15,791 nt of DNA, taken from positions 1-15,791 of the forward strand of contig CAAFTW010000040.1 in NCBI GenBank assembly GCA_900766045.1. The letters run 5' to 3'. This document shows, in pieces, positions 1 to 8,700 of the stretch; positions within the stretch are counted from its first letter, which is position 1; the number at the start of each line of letters is the position of its first letter. The DNA comes from Clostridia bacterium. GTDB taxonomy: Bacteria; Bacillota; Clostridia; Peptostreptococcales; Anaerovoracaceae. Position numbers and translations under genes: made by a program. The notes under the pieces were generated by a model. That model saw only the letters and a list, made by a program, of their open reading frames with translations. It was not told the origin of the DNA and did no database searches.

Positions 1-1462
1 ACGGAATCGTGCACTCCGGATCGGAATACCATCCGTCGAACGTGTATCCCGGGCGAACTGGATCCTGAGCCGGCTTCTCGACTTTACCCCGATCGTCCAC
101 CGTAATCTTGGTGGTTGTCTCCGGCTTATCCGCGGTCGGGTTATCCTCATGGATGGTGACCTCATGCTTCTGCGGCTGTTCAGGTTCTGAAGGGATAACC
201 GGGGTGTCTGGGATAACTGGAGTAACCGGTGTACTGTTCTCTGTCCACTGTGCATACAAAGTTACCGTCTCATCGTTCAGAGGAACGGAATCTCCGCGCT
301 TATATGCGGTTCCACTTCCATCCGCCTTGGTATTCCATCCATTGAAGGAATATCCGGAACGAGTAAACTGGTTCTTTGCAGCCTGTACCTGATCCTGAAG
401 GTTCCCCTCTGTCGGCGCCATTGTTCCCTTTCCGCCGTTAGCGTCATACTGCACCGCAGCCTTTCTTACCGCTGTAAGAGAAATGCCGTTGCTGTTCAAT
501 GCGTTTGCGTCCTGACCGCCGTCCAACTGTGTTGCGTACCAATTGGTTTTGAACTCTTTACCGCTGTTATAACCTAATCCTGCACTCATATAACATTCAG
601 ATTGATCATCAGCGCCCATTTGACCTTCTATTTTCATCTTACCAATCTTCTGGTCAGCATCAGCTTTTATTCCAGGGATTTCTAGCGTGAACACATCCGG
701 CATATTTTCTACAATTGCATTCAGACAAGCAAAATTGAACTGAGAAGCATCATCATAAGTTTTTCCATTATAATTTTCAGGAATTGTCAACTCCATCACA
801 ATTCGAATTCTCTGATTACCATTATTAAACTTTTGAAACTTTGCTGATGTAACAACGAACCTATAACCAGATAAATTATAGTCCCCGACATCCGTATTAT
901 CCACATGCACTTTTACACCGTCGGTCTTATACGGACCAAAGTTATTTCTGAGTTCGAGATGATCCAAAGCTTCTTGAACATCATTACCAGACGCATCCAG
1001 ACCCTTTGGGATATCAACAACCGCAACTAGTTTACATTGAAGGTGCCGAATACCAATAACATCTATTATTTTCGGAAAGATTTTATAATATACACTTGAC
1101 TTAATATCGTCTAACTCCGACTTTATGCCTTTAACATCCAATTTCAGACCCAAAGTGTAACTATTACCCTGCTTTACAACATATTCCTGATCATGTTCGG
1201 TATTATAGTCTCCATCATCGGGGCCTTTGATTAAAATATCTCCTTTAATCGCATCTTTTCTTTGATTATTATATTTATCAAACATCTCAGAAATAATGCG
1301 CTCGCCAAATCCTTCACTACGTTTGATTGACTTTGAAGTATTCATAACCTTTGCCGATTTTACGTCCGCATACGCCATGCCCGGCATCATGGCAACGATT
1401 GTTAGAATCGACAGAACTACGCACAGCAATGCCAGCACGGACTTTTTCTTTACTCTGCCCAT
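1..1462 (-). CDS. Secreted InlB B-repeat surface protein, 5' part only (partial)
   Basis: The first 487 codons of a longer gene are present; the reading frame runs off the low-coordinate edge of the window. The ATG at 1462-1460 is preceded by AAAGGAG at a good distance. Residues 1-32 form a signal peptide: basic MGRVKKK start, hydrophobic core, cleavage expected after AYA. Residues 33 to about 330 match no family I recognise. Residues 337-406 form an InlB B-type (Listeria-Bacteroides) repeat, with YDANGG, GYSFNGWNTKADGSG and LYAQW. A Pro-rich linker (about 408-432, PVTPVIP-like) leads into a second, divergent repeat (433 onward, with GYTFDGWYSDPEC) cut by the edge. Such repeats are typical of exported Gram-positive adhesins and other surface proteins. 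The C-terminal anchor, if any (LPXTG, SLH or other), lies outside the window. The unrecognised part is AT-rich (two sampled 60-base lines are 30% GC), while the repeat and linker part is near 55%. Function beyond surface display is not inferable. Confidence 0.85.
   Translation of the reverse strand, partial: MGRVKKKSVLALLCVVLSILTIVAMMPGMAYADVKSAKVMNTSKSIKRSEGFGERIISEMFDKYNNQRKDAIKGDILIKGPDDGDYNTEHDQEYVVKQGNSYTLGLKLDVKGIKSELDDIKSSVYYKIFPKIIDVIGIRHLQCKLVAVVDIPKGLDASGNDVQEALDHLELRNNFGPYKTDGVKVHVDNTDVGDYNLSGYRFVVTSAKFQKFNNGNQRIRIVMELTIPENYNGKTYDDASQFNFACLNAIVENMPDVFTLEIPGIKADADQKIGKMKIEGQMGADDQSECYMSAGLGYNSGKEFKTNWYATQLDGGQDANALNSNGISLTAVRKAAVQYDANGGKGTMAPTEGNLQDQVQAAKNQFTRSGYSFNGWNTKADGSGTAYKRGDSVPLNDETVTLYAQWTENSTPVTPVIPDTPVIPSEPEQPQKHEVTIHEDNPTADKPETTTKITVDDRGKVEKPAQDPVRPGYTFDGWYSDPECTIP
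167..454 (-). repeat. InlB B-type repeat 1 and Pro-rich linker
   Basis: The codons between 454 and 245 encode a complete repeat of about 70 residues, starting VQYDANGG and ending LYAQW. Codons 241-167 encode a linker rich in Pro, Thr and Glu with two PVxPVIP-like units. A second repeat begins near 166 and leaves the window. Shared residues in the two copies are the G-Y-[ST]-F-[ND]-G-W core. Confidence 0.8.
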
Positions 1463-1505
1463 AAATCGGACTCCTTTCACATGAAATATCGTCATGTTCC
1501 AGCCT

Positions 1506-1556
1506 GATTTGCTGCCGGCAAATCGCCATAATGAAATGTTACCCCCCCAATTTGCC
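1506..1556 (-). promoter_or_regulatory. Leader RNA with two mutually exclusive stems
   Basis: In the leader of the surface-protein gene, the segment 1524-1517 can pair in two ways. It can form a 7-bp hairpin with 1512-1506 (GATTTGC/GCAAATC, 5-nt loop). Alternatively it can pair upstream with 1556-1550 (GGCAAAT/ATTTGCC). The two pairings exclude each other. A run of seven G on the transcribed strand (1548-1542) lies between the upstream arm and the shared arm. Neither stem is followed by a U-run and neither covers the ribosome binding site at 1477-1471. A regulatory role is therefore only possible, and I match it to no known riboswitch class. Confidence 0.3.
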
Positions 1557-1645
1557 TGAAATTCAGCCGTTTCTGGAGGAAGGCCAGTTCATGATGATCG
1601 TATTAGAAATAACTCGCGTACGAAAATCTGTACGTTCTATATACA

Positions 1646-1674
1646 ATACTATTACGAAGTCAGTATAATTTCAA
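1646..1674 (-). promoter_or_regulatory. Candidate sigma-A promoter of the surface-protein gene
   Basis: On the minus strand, TTGAAA (1674-1669) and TAGTAT (1651-1646) are separated by exactly 17 bp in AT-rich DNA. Transcription would start near 1639, giving a leader of about 175 nt. It lies downstream of the rpoC terminator, so the gene is probably transcribed separately from rpoBC. Confidence 0.5.
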
Positions 1675-1750
1675 CTATTATTAACAAAAATTAAGAGCCA
1701 CTCCTTGCGCGTATTTTTTGTCGAATGGGGATGCGTCCGCCTCTGAAAGT

Positions 1751-1802
1751 AAAAAACGCGCAGCCTGCAGCTCATGGAAATCCACGAACTGCCTGCTGCG
1801 CG
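1751..1802 (-). terminator. Intrinsic terminator after rpoC
   Basis: On the minus strand an 8-bp GC-rich stem (1802-1795 with 1764-1757), an internal mismatch and a further 4-bp stem (1792-1789 with 1770-1767) form a hairpin. It is followed at once by six U (1756-1751). It begins 61 bp after the rpoC stop codon and probably ends the rpoBC transcript. The rest of the 400-bp rpoC-surface gene spacer holds the promoter and leader listed separately. Confidence 0.85.
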
Positions 1803-1862
1803 GTCTGTTTATTCATATGAAAGAGAAAACGGATGGCTGTTTCTCCTTATTTCAGCGGTGAA

Positions 1863-4800
1863 TTACTCCTGCTCGCCAGACTCCTCTGCGCCATCAGCCG
1901 GCTTCTCTGCAGAAGCATCCGCGCCTGCAGACTCTCCGCTTGCCACGGAATCAAAGGTGGTATCGACATGGAAGTCGTGCATCTTGTCTCCGGTCTCGCG
2001 GCGGTCGTCATTAGACGGTTTTTCTTCTTCCTTGTTGAAGGAGTTCATGTAATCGGTGTTCTCTCCGTAGTCGACCTGAATGTCGCGGTATCTGCGCATT
2101 CCGGTTCCGGCCGGGATAAGCTTTCCGATGATAACGTTCTCCTTCAGACCTTCCAGATGGTCGGTCTTTCCCTTGATTGCGGCATCGGTCAGGACACGGG
2201 TTGTCTCCTGGAAGGATGCGGCAGACAGGAAGGAGTTGGTTGCCAGGGATGCCTTGGTGATTCCCAGAAGCATTCTCTTATATTCCGCAGGATGTTCTGT
2301 ATTCGCGTTCGCTTCTTCGATCTCGCTGATGCTGTACATGCTGCCCGGCAGGAGGTCGGTGTCGCCCGGATCCTCTACACGGTACTTGGAAAGCATCTGG
2401 CTGACGATGATCTCGATGTGCTTATCGTTGATATCTACACCCTGGTTTCTGTATACGCGCTGGCACTCACGGAGCAGGTAGTCATAAACTCCCTCGACGC
2501 CGCAGTATTTATAAATATCATGCGGGTTCAGAGGTCCTGCAGTCAGGTTGTGTCCGGCCTGTACACGATCGCCGACCTTGACGACGATTCTCGCGCCGTA
2601 AGGAACGATGTATTTCTTCTCGAGTTCGCCCTTCTCATCCGGCTCGTCGCAGTCAACGATGATCTCGGACTTATTGTCCGTTCTCGGGTTGATCTCGCGG
2701 ACGACTCCGTCTGCCTCGCAGATCTCGGCAAGTCCCTTAGGCTTACGTGCCTCGAACAGCTCCTCTACTCTCGGAAGACCCTGAGTGATGTCGCTTCCGG
2801 CAACTCCGCCGGAGTGGAATGTTCTCATGGTCAGCTGAGTACCAGGCTCTCCGATGGACTGTGCGGCGATGATTCCGACAGCCTCTCCGATGTTAACCTC
2901 ATGACGGGTCGCCAGGTTTCTGCCATAGCACTTTGCGCAGACTCCGCTCTTGCTCTTGCAGGTCATGACGGATCTGATCTTGACTTCCTTGATTCCGGAA
3001 TCCTCGATCTCGTGTGCCTGCTCGTCGGAAATCTCCTCATTGCGGTGAACGATGATCTCTCCGGTCTGCGGATGCTTGATGTCCTCTGCCGCGGTTCTTC
3101 CGGCGATACGGTCGAACAGGGTTTCCAGAACTTCCTTTCCGTCGACGAATGCGCGGACGACAACACCGTCGGTTGATCCGCAGTCTACCTCGCGGACGAT
3201 CATGTTATGAGAGACATCTACCAGACGTCTGGTCAGGTAACCAGAGTCGGCTGTACGCAGTGCGGTGTCGGCCAGTCCCTTTCTCGCTCCGTTGGAGGAA
3301 ATAAAGTACTCCAGGATGGACAGACCTTCACGGAAGTTCGCCTTGATCGGAATTTCTACGGTCTTACCTGTAGCAGTACCCATCAGTCCACGCATTCCGC
3401 CGATCTGACGAATCTGGTTCTTACTGCCTCGCGCACCGGATGTCGCCATGATGTTCAGGTTGTTGTTCGGTGCCAGGGAATCCATCAGCGCGTCAGCAAC
3501 ATCGTCTGTTGCCTTGTTCCAGATGGCTTCCTGTTTATCCCAGCGCTCAGAGTTGGACATGAGTCCGCGTCTGTAGGCCTTCTCGTATTTATCGACTTCT
3601 TTCTGCGCAGCGTTTACGATCTCCCACTTATTATCCGGAATCTTCATGTCGTCGATACCGATGGTGATCGCAGCCAGCGTAGAATATTTATATCCCATTG
3701 CCTTGATATAGTCGAGCATCAAGACAGTGCCTGTATTCTCATGTGCACGGAAGCACTTATCAATAATTTTTCCAAGCTGTTTCTTTCCGCACAGGAAGTC
3801 AACTTCCAGGGAATACGGATCCTTGGAGCGGTCGATGAATCCCAGATCCTGCGGAATTCCTCTGTTGTACAGGAATCTTCCGACGGTGGACTCTACCAGA
3901 GCGCCTCTTGTATCCTTGTCGTCCTTATACATTCTGACTTTGACCTTGGCGTGAATGTCCACAACATGGTTCTGGAATGCCATGATCATCTCATTCAGAT
4001 CGGTGAAGACCTTTCCGTCTCCCTTCTGCTGAACTCTCTTGAATCCGTGGTCACGGTTGTATTTAGCCTTTTCCGGATCGTTAAACTCGTCGAGAGAGTA
4101 CTCGGTATGCTCCTTGCCGTCCTCGTCTTTGACAATCTTTGTCGCATCTCCAGGATAGGTCAAATAGTACGCACCAAGGATCATATCCTGTGTCGGCGTC
4201 GTAATCGGGGAGCCGTCCTTAGGTGCCAGAATATTGTTGACAGACAGCATCAGGAATCTCGCCTCAGCCTGAGCCTCAACGGTCAGCGGTACGTGGATGG
4301 CCATCTGGTCTCCGTCGAAGTCCGCGTTGAACGGTGTGCAGACCAGAGGATGCAGCTTGATGGCCTTTCCTTCAACCAGGACAGGCTCAAATGCCTGAAT
4401 TCCCAGTCTGTGCAGCGTCGGGGCACGGTTCAGCATAACCGGATGCTCCTTGATTACGCCTTCCAGTACATCCCAGACTTCCGGCTTGGCCTTCTCGACC
4501 ATTCTCTTGGCGTTCTTGATGTTGTGCGCATAGCCCTGCTGAACCAGCTCTTTCATGATGAATGGCTTGAACAGCTCCAGTGCCATGGTCTTAGGGACTC
4601 CGCACTGATAGAACTTCAGCTCAGGTCCTACGACGATTACGGAACGTCCAGAATAGTCAACTCGCTTACCAAGCAGGTTCTGTCTGAAACGTCCCTGCTT
4701 ACCTTTCAGCAGGTCGGACAGTGACTTCAGTGCACGTCCGCCAGGTCCGGTAACCGGCTTTCCTCTTCTGCCGTTATCGATCAGAGAGTCAACTGCTTCC

Positions 4801-5690
4801 TGCAGCATTCTCTTTTCATTTCTGACGATGATGTCCGGAGCGCCGAGCTCGAGCAGACGCTTCAGACGATTGTTTCTGTTGATGACTCTTCTGTACAGGT
4901 CGTTCAGGTCGGATGTTGCGAAACGTCCTCCGTCGAGCTGTACCATCGGGCGCAGATCAGGCGGAATTACCGGAACGACTTCCAGAACCATCCACTCCGG
5001 ACGGTTTCCGGAAAGGCGCAGAGCCTCTACAACTTCCAGTCTTCTGATGATCTTTACCTTCTTCTGGCCGGATGCTGTGCTCAACTCAGCACGCAGCTTC
5101 TTAGACAGATCTTCCAGGTCGATTTTTTCCAGCAGCTCACGGATAGCTTCTGCACCCATGCCTGCGCGGAACTGCATGCCCGCGTCTTTCAGGTCGCGGT
5201 ACTGCTGCTCAGAGATGATCTGCTTTTCAACGAGGCCGGTCTGGCTCTCATCGCCCGGATCCAGGACAACGTATGCTGCGAAATACAGTACACGCTCCAG
5301 GTTTCTCGGGGTAATGTCCAGAATCAGACCCATTCTGGACGGAATTCCCTTGAAGTACCAGATATGGGACACTGGCGCAGCCAGTTTGATGTGTCCCATT
5401 CTCTCTCTTCTTACCTTTGCCTTGGTGACTTCTACGCCGCAGCGGTCGCAGACAATGCCCTTATATCTGATGCGCTTGTACTTTCCGCAGTGGCACTCCC
5501 AGTCTTTAATCGGTCCGAAAATCCTTTCGCAGAAAAGGCCGTCCTTTTCCGGTTTGAGAGTTCTGTAATTGATTGTTTCCGGCTTTGTTACTTCTCCGTG
5601 AGACCACTCCAGGATCTTGTCCGTGGATGCCAGTCTGATCTGAAGGGAGTCAAAATTATTCGATTCAATGTATCCGCTATTTTCAGCCAC
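1863..5690 (-). CDS. rpoC: DNA-directed RNA polymerase subunit beta'
   Basis: RpoC is the largest subunit of the core polymerase and carries the catalytic magnesium site. The 1275-residue product has the N-terminal zinc ribbon (C66, C68, C81, C84). It has the catalytic NADFDGD motif at 455-461 (D457, D459, D461) and the second zinc site (C837, C911, C918, C921). The bridge helix lies at about 785-822 (NFREGL to GYLTRRL) and the trigger-loop start at about 951-962 (TQLTMRTFHSGG). The long insertion found within the proteobacterial trigger loop is absent. The last 55 or so residues form an Asp/Glu/Ala/Ser-rich tail beyond the conserved body. The start is GTG at 5690, chosen because AAAGGAG lies 9 nt upstream. 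The rpoB stop is only 17 bp before it, so the two genes are co-transcribed. Confidence 0.98.
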   Translation of the reverse strand: MAENSGYIESNNFDSLQIRLASTDKILEWSHGEVTKPETINYRTLKPEKDGLFCERIFGPIKDWECHCGKYKRIRYKGIVCDRCGVEVTKAKVRRERMGHIKLAAPVSHIWYFKGIPSRMGLILDITPRNLERVLYFAAYVVLDPGDESQTGLVEKQIISEQQYRDLKDAGMQFRAGMGAEAIRELLEKIDLEDLSKKLRAELSTASGQKKVKIIRRLEVVEALRLSGNRPEWMVLEVVPVIPPDLRPMVQLDGGRFATSDLNDLYRRVINRNNRLKRLLELGAPDIIVRNEKRMLQEAVDSLIDNGRRGKPVTGPGGRALKSLSDLLKGKQGRFRQNLLGKRVDYSGRSVIVVGPELKFYQCGVPKTMALELFKPFIMKELVQQGYAHNIKNAKRMVEKAKPEVWDVLEGVIKEHPVMLNRAPTLHRLGIQAFEPVLVEGKAIKLHPLVCTPFNADFDGDQMAIHVPLTVEAQAEARFLMLSVNNILAPKDGSPITTPTQDMILGAYYLTYPGDATKIVKDEDGKEHTEYSLDEFNDPEKAKYNRDHGFKRVQQKGDGKVFTDLNEMIMAFQNHVVDIHAKVKVRMYKDDKDTRGALVESTVGRFLYNRGIPQDLGFIDRSKDPYSLEVDFLCGKKQLGKIIDKCFRAHENTGTVLMLDYIKAMGYKYSTLAAITIGIDDMKIPDNKWEIVNAAQKEVDKYEKAYRRGLMSNSERWDKQEAIWNKATDDVADALMDSLAPNNNLNIMATSGARGSKNQIRQIGGMRGLMGTATGKTVEIPIKANFREGLSILEYFISSNGARKGLADTALRTADSGYLTRRLVDVSHNMIVREVDCGSTDGVVVRAFVDGKEVLETLFDRIAGRTAAEDIKHPQTGEIIVHRNEEISDEQAHEIEDSGIKEVKIRSVMTCKSKSGVCAKCYGRNLATRHEVNIGEAVGIIAAQSIGEPGTQLTMRTFHSGGVAGSDITQGLPRVEELFEARKPKGLAEICEADGVVREINPRTDNKSEIIVDCDEPDEKGELEKKYIVPYGARIVVKVGDRVQAGHNLTAGPLNPHDIYKYCGVEGVYDYLLRECQRVYRNQGVDINDKHIEIIVSQMLSKYRVEDPGDTDLLPGSMYSISEIEEANANTEHPAEYKRMLLGITKASLATNSFLSAASFQETTRVLTDAAIKGKTDHLEGLKENVIIGKLIPAGTGMRRYRDIQVDYGENTDYMNSFNKEEEKPSNDDRRETGDKMHDFHVDTTFDSVASGESAGADASAEKPADGAEESGEQE

Positions 5691-5707
5691 AGATGTACTC
5701 TCCTTTC

Positions 5708-8700
5708 CTACTGCTCGTCATCTGACGGTTCTGCATCAGCATGAGCCTCTGTGTCCGCCGCATGTCCGGCGTCCGTATTCTCCTCGCTGAATCCGCTCTT
5801 CATCAGTCCGTCTTCACTCTCTCTGGAGTTCATGCGGATGACGCTCTCGTATCCATTCGGAGTATCGTCATCGATCTGTTCCTTCAGCTCGATTTCCTCA
5901 CCATTATCGTCCAGTACACGAACATCCAGGGCCAGACTCTGCAGTTCCTTGATCAGAACCTTGAAGGACTCCGGAATACCCGGCTCAGGGATGTTCTCTC
6001 CCTTGACGATTGCTTCATATGTCTTGACACGGCCGACGATATCATCGGATTTAACCGTCAGGATTTCCTGCAGTGTGTAAGCGGCACCGTAAGCTTCCAG
6101 TGCCCATACCTCCATCTCTCCGAAACGCTGGCCTCCGAACTGAGCTTTTCCGCCCAGCGGCTGCTGCGTTACCAGGGAGTACGGACCCGTACTTCTTGCA
6201 TGGATCTTATCATCAACCATGTGATGCAGTTTCAGCATGTACATGTATCCGACCGTTACCGGATTTGCAAAGTACTCGCCAGTTCTTCCGTCACGCAGAC
6301 GCAGTTTTCCGTTTTCCGGATATCCGCTCTTTACGAGCAGCTCTCTGATGTCGCTCTCCTTGGCTCCATCGAATACCGGAGTCGCAACGTACCAGCCCTG
6401 CTTCTTTGCGGCCAGTCCCAGATGAACTTCCAGGACCTGTCCTACGTTCATTCGGGACGGTACACCCAGCGGATTCAGCATGATCTGCAGCGGTGTTCCG
6501 TCTTCCAGGAACGGCATATCCTCTTCCGGCAGAATTCTGGAAACAACACCCTTGTTTCCGTGACGTCCGGACATCTTGTCTCCGACCTGAATCTTTCTCT
6601 TGGACGCAATATATACACGAACCAGTTTGGTTACTCCAGGCGGCAGCTCGTCACCGTTCGCTCTTGTGAAGACACGGACCTGTACGACAATTCCGTGCTC
6701 ACCATGAGGAACACGCAGGGAAGTATCTCTGACTTCTCTTGCCTTCTCACCGAAGATGGCACGCAGCAGACGCTCTTCTGCGCTCAGGTCGTTTTCACCC
6801 TTCGGTGTAACTTTTCCGACCAGAATATCCGTGGAATCGACTTCTGCGCCGACACGGATGATTCCTTCTTCATCCAGATCCTTCAGAGCGTCATCGCCGA
6901 CGTTCGGAATATCTCTGGTGATCTCTTCCGGTCCGAGCTTGGTGTCTCTGGCTTCGGACTCGTATTCTACGATATGAATGGATGTCAGGACATCATTCAT
7001 AATCAGCTTTTCGTTCAGGATAACCGCGTCCTCGTAGTTATATCCTTCCCAGGTCATGAATCCAACCAGCAGGTTCTTTCCGAGGGAAATCTCTCCCATA
7101 TTGGTAGAAGGACCATCCGCAATGACTTCTCCTTCTTCAATATGTTCGCCGTGGCTGACGATCGGGCGCTGGTTGATGCAGGCTCCCTGGTTGGAACGCT
7201 TGAACTTCAGCAGTGTGTATTCATCCTGACCCTTGGCATCGTCTCTTGCGATAACGATGTTATCCGCATCGACGAACTCAACGGTTCCGGAATGCTTGGC
7301 CAGAATGACGGCTCCGGAATCTCTCGCTGCCTTATACTCCATTCCTGTTCCGATGTACGGTGCTTCCGTAACCATCAGAGGAACCGCCTGACGCTGCATG
7401 TTGGATCCCATCAGCGCACGGTTCGCGTCGTCGTTCTCCAGGAAAGGAATCATCGCGGAAGCGACGGATACAACCTGCTTAGGAGATACATCCATCATGT
7501 CAACAGATGTCTTCTTAAACAGGGAAATTTCTCCGCCGACACCACGTCCCGCAACTTCGTCATTGATGAAGTATCCGTCATCATCCAACGGCTCGTTGGC
7601 GTTGGCGATGATCAGACGCTCTTCCTCATCGGCAGTGACATAGCGGACTTCATCCGTGACTCTGCCGTGCTCTTTATCTACAATACGATACGGTGTCTCA
7701 ATGAAACCGTACTTGTTCACTACTCCGTAAATGGTCAGAGAACCGATCAGACCGATGTTCGGGCCTTCAGGAGTCTCAATCGGGCACATTCTTCCATAGT
7801 GTGAATGGTGAATGTCTCGTACTTCCAGTCCTGCACGCTCTCTGGACAGTCCGCCTGGTCCCAGGGCTGACAGTCTTCTTCTGTGTGTCAGCTCAGACAG
7901 CGGGTTGTTCTGGTCCATGAACTGGGACAGCTGGGAACTTCCGAAGAACTCCTTGATTGCTGCCGTTACCGGGCGGATATTAATCAGTGCCTGCGGTGTC
8001 GTAACATCGATGTCCTGAATGGACATTCTCTCTCTGACAACACGCTCCATTCTGGCCAGTCCGATACGGAACTGGTTCTGGAGCAGCTCTCCAACCGTAC
8101 GCAGTCTTCTGTTGCCCAGGTGGTCGATATCGTCTGTGCTTCCGATTCCGTAGTTCAGGTTCAGAATGTAGCTGACAGAAGCGATGACGTCTGCCAGAAT
8201 GATGTGCTTTGGAGAAAGCTCATCCTTTCTCTCACGGATGCGGTTCTTCAGTTCCTGGTCGTCCAGATCCTCTTTCAGGATTTCCTTCAGTACCGGGTAG
8301 TAAACCTTGTCCTGCATCTTCAGGTCTGTCAGATCAATGTCTCTGCCCTCGAGATACTTGTTAATATCTACAAAACGGTTACCGATGACCTTGGTACGGA
8401 TGGTGTCGTCCGTCTTTCCGACAACCATAACAAAGTCAACACCAGCATCCTCAATGGTCATAGCCATTTCTCTGGAAATCGTCTCTCCATTGGATACCAG
8501 AATTTCTCCCGTATTCGGATCGATTACATCCTGTGCAGCAACAGCGTTTTCCAGTCTGTCGTGAATACCAAGCTTCTTATTATATTTATATCTTCCTACA
8601 TGAGAAAGGTCGTATCTTTTCGAATCGTAAAAGAGTGAATGCAGAAGAGATCTTGCGCTCTCCACTGTCGGCGGTTCACCCGGACGGAGCTTTTTATACA

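Noticed and set aside
1463..1640. A known riboswitch (c-di-GMP, cobalamin or similar) in the surface-gene leader
   Set aside because: Short pieces such as AGGCAAA look suggestive, but the other conserved elements of these classes (for example GACGCAAAGCC or a B12 box) are missing.
3207..4724. A 505-codon plus-strand frame opposite rpoC, and a similar one at 1833-3176
   Set aside because: Both are antisense to rpoC. No domain is recognisable, and the minus-strand frame is certain.
5741..7804. A 687-codon open frame on the plus strand opposite rpoB
   Set aside because: It is antisense to the strongly conserved rpoB frame and its translation shows no recognisable domain. It arises from codon bias of the real gene.
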